Source: an uncultured Bacilli bacterium (GTDB taxonomy: Bacteria; Bacillota_I; Bacilli_A; RF39; UBA660). From it: a stretch of DNA of 64,000 bases. How positions within the stretch are numbered: position 1 is the first letter of the stretch; every line of letters starts with the position of its first letter. Made by a program: the position numbers and the translations under genes. Where the stretch lies: positions 1-64,000 of the forward strand of contig CAJTLN010000003.1 of assembly GCA_910577505.1 (NCBI GenBank). The letters are read 5' to 3'. The notes beneath the pieces were generated by a model, which worked only from the letters and a program-made list of their open reading frames with translations, was not told the DNA's origin and made no database searches. Of this stretch, positions 57,112-64,000 are shown in pieces.

Positions 57112-57744
57112 CTATTTTTTCTTAATTGGATGTCTTATAACTGTTTTTAATTTAGATACATCACATCTTCTTGGGTCACTTAAATATATTTCATGATGAT
57201 ATCTTGTATCTGTTATATCAAGTACATAACCATTTTCTTCCATATATTTATGCATTAATTCAACTGTTTTAGGTTCTTCATCATATGAACCAATATGCAT
57301 ACATTGTACACATGTTCCTTCATCAAATATTAAGAATTCAACTTTAGAAAAATCTTGTTTCTTTTTTTTGGTGGCTTCTTCGATAGCCCAGTCAAAGTCA
57401 CTTTTTGTAACAAAATCTGGCAAACGCATGATAGAAATAAACTCAAAATCATCTTTTCTAGTGTAATCAATTCCTTTTATGTCGTCTTGCCACCAAAATC
57501 CTTCTAATGGTGGAACGACATATTCGAAATATCCGTCTATTTTATGAGAACCTTTATAGCTCATTTTTATGGTAAAAGCTATTGTATATAAAAGACCAAT
57601 GGAATTCTTGTATTCACCATCTTCAATGTTTGGATTACCTTTGCCACGAACTGCTAGATAGTTCATTTTGGGAATAGTAACTATACTAGGAGTAGATTTA
57701 GGCAGATAAAATTCTTTATATTCTTTTTTATAATCAAATGACAT
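57112..57744 (-). CDS. GyrI-like small-molecule-binding protein
   Basis: A 210-residue protein of the stand-alone GyrI-like family: YKKEYKEFYLPKSTPSIVTIPKMNYLAVRGKGNP (about 4-38), then EYVVPPLEGFWW (about 75-86), MRLPDFVTKSDFDWAIEEATKKK (about 105-127) and the end LKTVIRHPIKKK. Some relatives hydrolyse lipophilic toxins such as cyclopropanoid compounds. It overlaps the DUF3781 gene by 11 nt, so the two are translationally coupled. Confidence 0.88.
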   Translation of the reverse strand: MSFDYKKEYKEFYLPKSTPSIVTIPKMNYLAVRGKGNPNIEDGEYKNSIGLLYTIAFTIKMSYKGSHKIDGYFEYVVPPLEGFWWQDDIKGIDYTRKDDFEFISIMRLPDFVTKSDFDWAIEEATKKKKQDFSKVEFLIFDEGTCVQCMHIGSYDEEPKTVELMHKYMEENGYVLDITDTRYHHEIYLSDPRRCDVSKLKTVIRHPIKKK

Positions 57745-57997
57745 AATTTCCCTTCTTTCTATTTTTATGGGAAGTTATTATTGTATAACTATAAGAATTG
57801 ATAGTTATTATTATATTATCTATTTCGACATAGTAGTTTTTGCCTTTTTTAGTTACTATAGAGTTTGAATCTTTTATTTTATTTTGACAATATGTTACTA
57901 CATCTTCATCTTTTAACTCAAGATTCTTTTTTATTCTATTTATTCCTAATGCCGTTGTATGAATTTTATTTATATTTTGCAGTAATATATTTTTCAT
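57734..57997 (-). CDS. DUF3781 protein (copy 2)
   Basis: An 87-residue paralogue of the protein at 49993-50238, sharing NINKIHTT, INRIKKNLEL, GKNYYVEIDN and ITINSYSYTIIT. The C-terminal tail (SHKNRKKGNYVI) is longer. It is the first gene of the WYL-controlled operon and overlaps the GyrI-like gene. RBS GAAAGGAG. Confidence 0.85.
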   Translation of the reverse strand: MKNILLQNINKIHTTALGINRIKKNLELKDEDVVTYCQNKIKDSNSIVTKKGKNYYVEIDNIIITINSYSYTIITSHKNRKKGNYVI

Positions 57998-58034
57998 ACG
58001 TTTTCTCCTTTCATATCAATTATATAAAATTAAA

Positions 58035-58054
58035 TATGACAACTGTGTGTCATA
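58035..58054. promoter_or_regulatory. Operator for the WYL regulator
   Basis: A perfect dyad, TATGACA-ACTGTG-TGTCATA, lies just after the regulator stop and about 40-60 bp before the DUF3781 start. A TATAAT hexamer on the minus strand follows it (near 58019-58025). YafY-type regulators usually bind such sites. Confidence 0.65.
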
Positions 58055-58948
58055 TTATTGATATTTATTTAAAGATTCTTGTAATTCATTTGTAATTATT
58101 TCTTTTATATGAATTGGAGATATTACTTTGGCATGATGACCAAATGATAAGATGTAACCATAAAGCCATTCATTTTCAGGTAGTGACATTTCTACTTTAA
58201 AGTTGCCATTATCTAATTTAGTAATTTCACTTTCTTTAAATTCATCATAAACACGATATGTTGCTGATGCATCTACTTCTAATATTACTTTGGCTATTTT
58301 AGGCGGTATTATTTCCTCAGGATATTCGGGTATTTCTTTTCTTTCGAAGTGTTTATCTGTTAGTTTTATATTTTTTATACGAGTTAGCTTGAATACGCGA
58401 AAGTCTTTCTTATTTAGATCAAAAGCATGTAAATACCAAGCATTATATTTAAAATGTAGTTTTATTGGTTCAACTACTCTATGCATGGTTTCACCATATG
58501 TATTAGAATAATTAAATTCTATTATTAAGCACTTTAGAATAGATTGCTTTATTGTTTCGAAATTTATTTTATGTGTATCAGATTCATCCCAGATATTAAA
58601 GTCGACTTCAAACCAGTCATCTTCTTTAGAAGAAAAGATACTTTTCATTTTTTCGAATAGATTATTATCATTTATATTTAATTTATCAATACTTTGTAGA
58701 GAGAAAAGAATCTCTTTTTGTTCTTCTTCAGTTAATAAAGTTTTATCTAGTTTATAGTTTTCTAATAAGCCGATACCACCATTTTTTCCTTTGCTGGCAT
58801 ATATAGGAATATTTAGGGAACTTAAAGTTTCTATGTCACGATAGATTGTACGCACTGATACTTCAAAATAGTCAGCTAGGTATTTAGCTGTTATAGTATC
58901 ATTAGATAGTAATAAATATATTATTCCAAATAGTCGATTGTTCTTCAT
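58055..58948 (-). CDS. YafY-family WYL-domain transcriptional regulator
   Basis: A 297-residue regulator: N-terminal HTH_11 (about 3-55; RLFGIIYLLLSNDTITAKYLADYFEVSVRTIYRDIETLSSLNIPI in pieces), a WYL domain (about 130-210) with YKLHFKYNAWYLHAF (in IKLHFKYNAWYLHAFDL) and RVFKLTRIKNI, and a C-terminal WCX extension ending HHAKVISPIHIKEIITNEL. Such regulators sense nucleic acid or small ligands. Start at ATG 58948. It precedes the operon DUF3781-GyrI-GNAT/YoaP-SPL with an operator-like dyad between. Confidence 0.88.
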   Translation of the reverse strand: MKNNRLFGIIYLLLSNDTITAKYLADYFEVSVRTIYRDIETLSSLNIPIYASKGKNGGIGLLENYKLDKTLLTEEEQKEILFSLQSIDKLNINDNNLFEKMKSIFSSKEDDWFEVDFNIWDESDTHKINFETIKQSILKCLIIEFNYSNTYGETMHRVVEPIKLHFKYNAWYLHAFDLNKKDFRVFKLTRIKNIKLTDKHFERKEIPEYPEEIIPPKIAKVILEVDASATYRVYDEFKESEITKLDNGNFKVEMSLPENEWLYGYILSFGHHAKVISPIHIKEIITNELQESLNKYQ

Positions 58949-59032
58949 TTTAAGACCTGCTTTCAAAAGACTTAAATTACTAATAATTATATCACAACAT
59001 ATAAATTTAATCTTTATTTAGATAATGAAATT

Positions 59033-59077
59033 CTAGTTAATTTTACTTTTTTTAAAAACTTCATTTTCGATATTCAT
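59033..59077 (-). CDS. 14-residue frame, probable remnant of a deleted gene
   Basis: An excellent ribosome site (AAAGGAGCGTTAT) precedes an ATG at 59077 encoding MNIENEVFKKSKIN and then TAG. The N-terminal phrase looks like the start of a larger protein, and only 67 bp remain before the next gene's region, so the rest was probably lost. It may also be a short leader for the WYL gene. Confidence 0.3.
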   Translation of the reverse strand: MNIENEVFKKSKIN

Positions 59078-59088
59078 ATAACGCTCCT

Positions 59089-59655
59089 TTAAATGAAATT
59101 ATTTTTCTCTAGATATTCTGATATATGTTCTGATGAAGTATCTAGAAATTCTATGAAAGACTCTAGATTAAGGTATTTTAATTTTTCAAAACGAGACGCT
59201 GTTATTAAATCTATATCTTTTTTATATTTTAAAAAGTCTATGTTATTTTTTTCTGGAATCATTATATCATTTAAATTATCTATAGAAATATTGTAATGAT
59301 TAAGAAGCTGACTACTAATAATTGAATAATCATTATATATTTTATCGGCAGTAAAAACATTTACATTTTTATCTAGTTTATTATATATTTTATTTATAAC
59401 AAAATCATCTAGAAATAATTTATCAAGCATTAAATGAGTTAAGAATCCTATTTTTAAATATTTATCAGTTATCTTGTCATATTTTATAAATCTTTCTATA
59501 TCAGGGATGTCAAACATTTTACCTTTCATTCTATAATGTCTTTCTTTATCAACGTAATCGGGATATAAATTGCCTTTTAAATAGTTAATATTTTTTATAT
59601 TTAATTTTTTAGAAACTAATTTACCACAGATATAGTGAGCTACTATGTTTGGCAT
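59089..59655 (-). CDS. Zinc-dependent phospholipase C-like protein
   Basis: A 188-residue protein starting MPNIVAHYICGKLVSKKLN after GAAGGTG; the longer frame to 59727 lacks a ribosome site. Pattern: H near 7, GNLYPDYVDKERHYR (about 30-45, Asp and His ligands), GFLTHLMLDKLFLDDFV (about 74-90, His and Asp). These resemble the PF00882 zinc-binding fold of phospholipase C and related hydrolases. No signal peptide, so it is probably cytosolic. Confidence 0.72.
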   Translation of the reverse strand: MPNIVAHYICGKLVSKKLNIKNINYLKGNLYPDYVDKERHYRMKGKMFDIPDIERFIKYDKITDKYLKIGFLTHLMLDKLFLDDFVINKIYNKLDKNVNVFTADKIYNDYSIISSQLLNHYNISIDNLNDIMIPEKNNIDFLKYKKDIDLITASRFEKLKYLNLESFIEFLDTSSEHISEYLEKNNFI

Positions 59656-59763
59656 TTTAACACCTTCTTTTTTGTTTTTAGAACTTTTCTTTATATAGAT
59701 ATTAATACACGATAGCTTTAAAGTCAATATACTTATAGTATTTTATACTATATATTATATTAA

Positions 59764-59797
59764 TAAAAAAATTAGTAGTTATGTTTTACTAATTTTT
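59764..59797 (-). terminator. Terminator of the XRE gene at 59805
   Basis: AATTAGTA (59770-59777) pairs perfectly with TACTAATT (59787-59794); T7 follows on the minus strand. Confidence 0.7.
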
Positions 59798-59804
59798 ATC
59801 TTTT

Positions 59805-60461
59805 TTATCCTATTACTCCACCAATATACCAATCAGGGTATCCATCTTTACATGTAGCTCCATTGCTTTCAAAGTATTCTTTAACAAACCTTATATGTTC
59901 TTCATAGTTTTTAGGATTCTTTTCAGTTAACTCTTTCCAAAAGTTTTCTCTTATATCATCAGTAAAGTATTTCATTTCTTCCCTTGCTCCTCCATTTTCG
60001 ATATAATCCATATTTCTAATTCGCAAGTTAAAGCCCAATGTATATTTAAATACTTTATTATATCCTAGTTGATATAATAGTTCTTCATCTCCTTTAGTAC
60101 ACGTTATCCAAGCACGATTATGGTTTTTAGGATTTTGACTTATTATTTCGGGAAACATATAAAATAAGATACTATATATTATAATTATTGATATTAAAAT
60201 TATTATAATGATTTTAAAAATTTTATTCTTTTTTATTTTTTTATCTATATTATTGATCATTGTTTTATCATCTTTTAATAATTCGTCTAAAGATATATTA
60301 AACTTATTACTTATCATTATTAAAGTACTAATATCTGGATAGTTTTTATAGTTTTCCCAATTTGATACTGTTTGACGTGTCACTCCTAAGATTTCTGCAA
60401 ATTTTTCTTGTGAGAGTTTTTCTTTTTTTCTTATTTCTACTAATTTTTCACTAAATTTCAT
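59805..60461 (-). CDS. Membrane-associated XRE-family regulator with external domain
   Basis: A 218-residue protein: HTH_3 (about 4-60; KLVEIRKKEKLSQEKFAEILGVTRQTVSNWENYKNYPDISTL in pieces), one helix (about 80-100, IFKIIIIILISIIIIYSILFY) and an external domain of about 115 residues with WITCTKGDEELLYQLGYNKVFKYTLGFNLRIR and a DGYPDWYIGGVIG end. The two Cys of the external domain may pair. One of ten intact XRE genes in the window. Confidence 0.85.
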   Translation of the reverse strand: MKFSEKLVEIRKKEKLSQEKFAEILGVTRQTVSNWENYKNYPDISTLIMISNKFNISLDELLKDDKTMINNIDKKIKKNKIFKIIIIILISIIIIYSILFYMFPEIISQNPKNHNRAWITCTKGDEELLYQLGYNKVFKYTLGFNLRIRNMDYIENGGAREEMKYFTDDIRENFWKELTEKNPKNYEEHIRFVKEYFESNGATCKDGYPDWYIGGVIG

Positions 60462-60566
60462 TTTTAACCTCTTTTCTGTAATAAGATTACTACATTAAGA
60501 ATAATTAGTATTTTTACATTTTATAGATTTGTTGGGCAAAAATTATTCTACATATTATTTTTTAAT

Positions 60567-60597
60567 AAAAAAAGTAAATCTTGATGATTTACTTTTA
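60567..60597 (-). terminator. Terminator of the CcdA-thioredoxin-lipoprotein operon
   Basis: AAAGTAAATC (60571-60580) pairs perfectly with GATTTACTTT (60586-60595), followed by TTTTTTATT on the minus strand. Confidence 0.75.
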
Positions 60598-60603
60598 CTC
60601 ATA

Positions 60604-60996
60604 TTATTTGCAAGTATAATCTTGAAGCTCTAATACTTCTTTTAATTCATTGTATGTTATTTCTTGATCTGTAGGTATGCCAATAAAACTATTATTTTTA
60701 TCTTCTGTAATAAGTCTTATGCCATTATTAATTAGAATAGCTTGCATATATGGTTTGCTTGTTTTTATTTCGTTTATCATTGATTGTCTTTGGTATTGAT
60801 ATTCTTCTGGAAAGATTATATCTACAACAAAACGCATGTCATCTATTTTATTTTCTTTTACTTCTATAGTAAGTGTTGAGTATTTTTTTAAAGCTGACGA
60901 TTCATCTATTGAAGTACAAGTTAAAGTTTTTGTGTTACCACATCCTGTTAAAATAAATATAGCGCATAATAAAAGTAATATATATCTTTTTTTCAT
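60604..60996 (-). CDS. Small lipoprotein
   Basis: A 130-residue lipoprotein: MKKRYILLLLCAIFILTGCGN with lipobox LTGC (Cys about 19). The mature domain has TCTSIDESSALKKYSTLTIEVKENKIDDMRFVVDII, a pattern of the DUF1307-like small lipoproteins, and ends ELQDYTCK with a second Cys. The ATG at 60996 follows GGAGGG. It is the last gene of the CcdA-thioredoxin operon, so redox maintenance at the surface is possible. Confidence 0.68.
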   Translation of the reverse strand: MKKRYILLLLCAIFILTGCGNTKTLTCTSIDESSALKKYSTLTIEVKENKIDDMRFVVDIIFPEEYQYQRQSMINEIKTSKPYMQAILINNGIRLITEDKNNSFIGIPTDQEITYNELKEVLELQDYTCK

Positions 60997-61007
60997 AAAT
61001 CCCTCCA

Positions 61008-61448
61008 CTATTTATTTAATTCGGCCATTATTTTTTCTTCATCAGTTGCTCCAAGAATTGTTGATGTATCTTTGCCATCTTTAAAGATTTTTATAGTTGG
61101 TGTTGCTTCTATATTGTATTTAGAAACTGTATTACTACTTTCTTTAACATCGATATTCATTGTAGCTACTTTAATATCTTTATTATTTTTGGCAATATTT
61201 ATCAAAGTTGGTAGCAATGATACACAAGGTGGGCATGAATTTGAAGTAAATTCTACAACAACAGGCTTATCTGATTCTAAGACTTCTGTATTAAAGTTTT
61301 CGTCAGTAACTTTAATTATGCCAACACTAACTGCTTCTTCTTCATTTTTTTCTTTATTTATGTTACCAAAATAGTAAAGACCTGTTATAGCACATAAGAC
61401 TACTATAAAGATAATAATTTCGATTATTAATTTAACTTTTTTATCCAT
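61008..61448 (-). CDS. Membrane-anchored thioredoxin-like protein
   Basis: A 146-residue protein with one N-terminal helix (LIIEIIIFIVVLCAITGLYYF) and an extracytoplasmic thioredoxin domain: VVVEFTSNSCPPCVSLLPTL with active site CPPC (about 72-75), and ATPTIKIFKDGKD with the cis-Pro (about 115). It receives electrons from CcdA, whose gene is 12 bp upstream, and reduces exported substrates. Confidence 0.9.
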   Translation of the reverse strand: MDKKVKLIIEIIIFIVVLCAITGLYYFGNINKEKNEEEAVSVGIIKVTDENFNTEVLESDKPVVVEFTSNSCPPCVSLLPTLINIAKNNKDIKVATMNIDVKESSNTVSKYNIEATPTIKIFKDGKDTSTILGATDEEKIMAELNK

Positions 61449-61459
61449 TATAATTCCTC

Positions 61460-62113
61460 CTAATTAATAATTCCTATAATACCTGATATAATTTTCCATA
61501 CACCACATAATAATAAAACACTTCCAGATACTTTATTTATGATATTATAGTGCTTTTTTATAAAATCAAATGTTGTTTTTAATTTTTCTAAGAATATAGT
61601 TGTTATTATAAAAGGGATTGCTAAACCTAATGAATATAATAATAGTAATAAAGACCCTTTTATAACACTTCCTGTTGTGCTTGCTAATATTAAAGCTGAT
61701 GATAAGAAGGCACCAACACATGGAGTCCATGATAGTGAAAATACGATACCAAATATGACAGAAGTTATAAATGTTAGATTTTTATTTTTTTGGTTAATAC
61801 CTTTTGTCTTATTTAGAAAATTAATAAATATAACTCCTATATAGTTTAAGCCAATGACTATTAAAAATAAGCCAAAAATTATATTCATTTGATTAGAAAA
61901 TTGGTGAATTAATTTACCAAAACTACTAGCAAATACTCCTAGTAGGATGAAAACTATGCTGAAACCACAAACAAAACCAAGAGAATTAATAATTGAATTT
62001 TTGGTGTTTTTACTTTCTGTTGCAAAGTAAGAAATATATATAGGAATTACTGGTAAGATACAAGGTGATATGAATGAAGCAATTCCTTCAATAAATGTAA
62101 TTACGTACTCCAT
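61460..62113 (-). CDS. ccdA: CcdA-family thiol-disulfide membrane protein
   Basis: A 217-residue membrane protein with six helices: FIEGIASFISPCILPVIPIYISYF (Cys-Pro motif, about 15), GFVCGFSIVFILLGVFA, GIVFSLSWTPCVGAFLSSALILA (second Cys, about 133) and GSVLLLCGVWKIISGI. The two Cys in TM1 and TM4 are the redox pair that moves electrons from cytosolic thioredoxin outward. Start at ATG 62113 after GGAG. Operon with thioredoxin and a lipoprotein. Confidence 0.9.
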   Translation of the reverse strand: MEYVITFIEGIASFISPCILPVIPIYISYFATESKNTKNSIINSLGFVCGFSIVFILLGVFASSFGKLIHQFSNQMNIIFGLFLIVIGLNYIGVIFINFLNKTKGINQKNKNLTFITSVIFGIVFSLSWTPCVGAFLSSALILASTTGSVIKGSLLLLLYSLGLAIPFIITTIFLEKLKTTFDFIKKHYNIINKVSGSVLLLCGVWKIISGIIGIIN

Positions 62114-62238
62114 AACTTTCTCCATTCTCTTTTATTTATGTAAATAGTGTAACACTATACTTAATTTTATTCAACTTTGGATAAAGACTTATCAAAGTCT
62201 CCTTTCATTTTTGCTTCGTATTTTACCTTAATATTAAT

Positions 62239-63513
62239 CTATCTTTCTAGGAGATAAGCAGTATCTGGATTAACAGCATATTCAGGTGTATAGATAATCC
62301 AATCAGTTATATCATCTTTTGTATACCAAGCTTCATCTCCAGTGTGAATTCCTTCAACATCATATGGTTCTTGAGTTAGTTTAGCTTTAAATTTGTTACC
62401 TTTTATTTCTAGAAGTTCAAACCAAATATGTTCAAATTTACCTTCTTCTTTTAAAGGCAAACCAACCTTTATTAATATTTGGTTATCTTCATTTTTAATA
62501 GCATCTTTAATATAACTAAATCTTTCGATAGCTAATTCTTTCATACGTTTTGTTTCGTTATCACTAATAAAGAAAATAGGATTTTTACTCCATATATCAT
62601 TATAGACAGATACTTTTTTTAATACTCTATTATTTTCATCTTCTTCACTTAGATAAAGAAAGATAATACTAGTTTTACTATTGTGTCCTTCTTTACGATC
62701 AGCAATTCCACCTAAATCTAATCTTTTATATTCATTTATACCTTCAGTCCAAGATACACATGTTGTAACAACGGGTTCCCCATTTATTAATCTACCAATA
62801 TAAGCTCCATTATAACGTGCGTCAAATTCATCTTTTTTATCTAGTAGATACATAGCATATGTATTAATTAAATTATAATGACTTTGATAATTTTTAGAAT
62901 CCGATTCTAATATTTCTAATTCTGTAACACCACATCTATTAAGACCATGCGTATGTAACCAAACGTTATCTTTATCACCTTTTACTGCTTGAATAGTAAA
63001 TAAATTCTTAGGATTAGGTAAGACCTTAGAGTTAGCAGTCAGATTAACCCATTTAGCAGGTAACATTTTTTCAGCACTTTCATCCATAACTCCTATTTGG
63101 TCAGGAACTAATGTAATAGCTAGTTTTAATTCTAATTGATATGATTTTTGATGATTGTCATTAAATTTCATGAATATTGTTAGAGCTTTTTTAGCATTTA
63201 GGATGGATGCTTTTTCATCATCAGTGAATAAAATATTTCTATAGACATAATATTCTGGAACATTGATTCCACCCATATACATACCTACTTCGTATTCTTC
63301 ATTATCATATTCTAATTTAATATTAAAGACATTCGTTTCTATATCATAATGATTTTCTATAAGATTTATATCTTTCATTGCTTCTAATCTATCTAAAGCA
63401 AATTTTAAAATGTCTTCATTATCTTCTTTTGGTATAACCATCATATATGATTTTTCTTCCCAATAATAAGGGGCTTCTTCTTCTAATTTTGTTTGTTTTT
63501 TCTTAAAAAACAT
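62239..63513 (-). CDS. DUF4026/DUF2314 protein
   Basis: A 424-residue soluble protein. N-terminal half (about 20-210) follows the DUF4026 pattern (YMMVIPKEDNEDILKFALDRLE, YEVGMYMGGINVPEYYVYRNILFTDDE); the C-terminal about 90 residues (EEGKFEHIWFELLEIKGNKFKAKLTQEPYDVEGIHTGDEAWYTKDDITDW in pieces) match DUF2314. The two often occur together. Function unknown; distribution suggests an immunity or stress role. It is 4 bp after the small gene at 63518. Confidence 0.82.
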   Translation of the reverse strand: MFFKKKQTKLEEEAPYYWEEKSYMMVIPKEDNEDILKFALDRLEAMKDINLIENHYDIETNVFNIKLEYDNEEYEVGMYMGGINVPEYYVYRNILFTDDEKASILNAKKALTIFMKFNDNHQKSYQLELKLAITLVPDQIGVMDESAEKMLPAKWVNLTANSKVLPNPKNLFTIQAVKGDKDNVWLHTHGLNRCGVTELEILESDSKNYQSHYNLINTYAMYLLDKKDEFDARYNGAYIGRLINGEPVVTTCVSWTEGINEYKRLDLGGIADRKEGHNSKTSIIFLYLSEEDENNRVLKKVSVYNDIWSKNPIFFISDNETKRMKELAIERFSYIKDAIKNEDNQILIKVGLPLKEEGKFEHIWFELLEIKGNKFKAKLTQEPYDVEGIHTGDEAWYTKDDITDWIIYTPEYAVNPDTAYLLER

Positions 63514-63517
63514 AATA

Positions 63518-63700
63518 TTACTCTCCTTCTATTTTATATAGTTCAATATTAAATCCATTTAATTTAGCTAATTCAATTAACTTAGATTCATTAAAGTAAT
63601 TAATATCTTCTACATTGTTAAGATCAGCATCGAATGGATTTATGGCAGTAGAAAAATATTCTATTAAATCTTTTTTTAGCTTTTCAATATTTATATTCAT
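63518..63700 (-). CDS. Small hypothetical protein (60 aa)
   Basis: A short acidic protein, NIEKLKKDLIEYFSTA and ESKLIELAKLNGFNIELYKIEGE over its length, resembling small DUF proteins that begin with a Lys-rich helix and end in L..LA...G.dl..Y. GAAAGG precedes the ATG. It is the first gene of a pair with the DUF4026 gene (4 bp gap). Confidence 0.55.
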   Translation of the reverse strand: MNINIEKLKKDLIEYFSTAINPFDADLNNVEDINYFNESKLIELAKLNGFNIELYKIEGE

Positions 63701-63786
63701 TTTATTGCCTTTCTATTAATATAAGATGCTTAATTAAATAAACTATATTTTTCTTTTGTTTATTTATGTTTAAATTATATCATTTT

Positions 63787-63814
63787 AAAAGAGGACTATA
63801 AATATATATCCTCT
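63787..63814 (-). terminator. Terminator of the right-edge partial gene
   Basis: GAGGA (63791-63795) pairs with TCCTC (63809-63813), with inner TATA/TATA pairing. It follows the partial gene stop by 9 bp on the minus strand; TTTTAAAATG follows. Confidence 0.5.
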
Positions 63815-63822
63815 AAAATATT

Positions 63823-64000
63823 TTAAAATATAATAAAATTAATTGTATTTAGAATAGTTGCAAGAAGAAACAAGAGTCCCGATACTAAGTCAGATTGTTC
63901 TTTATTTATTTTGTATCTACTTAAGAATGTTATAGAATTGTAAGCACATATTAAACTAACCAGTGAAACTGGTGAAATCTCTTTAAGCATTGATATTAAA
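63823..64000 (-). CDS. C-terminal part of a membrane protein leaving the right edge
   Basis: A 59-codon frame open to the right edge with a TAA at 63823-63825. It reads SPVSLVSLICAYNSITFLSRYKI, then SDLVSGLLFLLATILNTINFIIF: two hydrophobic helices of what is probably a larger membrane protein. The internal ATG at 63989 has no ribosome site, so the gene extends beyond the window. Confidence 0.5.
   Translation of the reverse strand, partial: LISMLKEISPVSLVSLICAYNSITFLSRYKINKEQSDLVSGLLFLLATILNTINFIIF

Noticed and set aside
1..64000. tRNA, rRNA, CRISPR arrays, insertion sequences, prophage genes
   Set aside because: None was seen: no cloverleaf-like conserved sequence, no regular 30-40-bp spacer arrays, no transposase or integrase.

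Overview
The window is a low-GC (about 27-28% by eye) chromosomal segment of a walled, anaerobe-type Bacillota. TGA is used as stop (for example in the histidine kinase and DUF3781/GyrI genes) and tryptophan is TGG, so the standard bacterial code applies. The mix of many membrane-tethered XRE regulators, an LTA-synthase-like enzyme, VanZ, high-molecular-weight rubredoxin and small DUF proteins fits an uncultured gut Bacilli lineage (Erysipelotrichales/RF39-like); this placement is inference. Almost every gene lies on the minus strand. The plus strand carries only two tiny hydrophobic peptides and one MerR fragment. No rRNA, tRNA, CRISPR array or transposase was found.

Layout, left to right. 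0.2-5 kb: a VanSR-type two-component system with a BcrA-like ABC transporter, beside a small secreted protein and an FtsX-type permease carrying a premature stop. 5-12.5 kb: monofunctional transglycosylase, UcpA, a lipoprotein, a SanA/YdcF protein, Hrb plus a FabG-like reductase, and LemA/TPM. 12.6-16.4 kb: a TetR-controlled two-permease ABC exporter. 16.5-16.9 kb: a type I toxin-antitoxin-like module. 16.9-25.4 kb: five XRE regulators mixed with small stress genes; three share one promoter design. 25.5-36.8 kb: DUF proteins, an ABC-F ribosome-protection gene with a leader-peptide attenuator, DUF5131, CPBP protease, an LtaS-like sulfatase and an unusual deoxyribosyltransferase/tRNA-binding fusion. 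37.4-38.1 kb: a second type I toxin-antitoxin-like module. 38-51.9 kb: an accessory array of small enzymes (VanZ, GNATs, GrpB, two near-identical FMN-binding proteins, alkyltransferase-like protein, C45 acyltransferase, alpha/beta hydrolase, beta-lactamase-fold hydrolase, Ogt) in which a near-identical 19-21 bp element recurs at gene junctions. 52-64 kb: an ECF sigma/anti-sigma pair, a DUF1016 nuclease with a structured leader, a WYL-regulated operon (DUF3781, GyrI-like, GNAT-YoaP, SPL-like radical SAM), and a CcdA-thioredoxin operon.

The most interesting signals are: (1) two convergent sense/antisense loci encoding 22-24 residue hydrophobic peptides, in which the two RNAs of each locus begin with similar sequence in opposite orientation; (2) the repeated junction element at 44.9-51.3 kb, which looks like a cassette boundary or shared translation/regulatory element; (3) the two-leader attenuator of the ABC-F gene; (4) three XRE promoters with an identical box fixed on a 16-bp-spacer promoter. 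Several genes are broken by one-base changes in homopolymer runs, so either decay or long-read assembly error must be considered.
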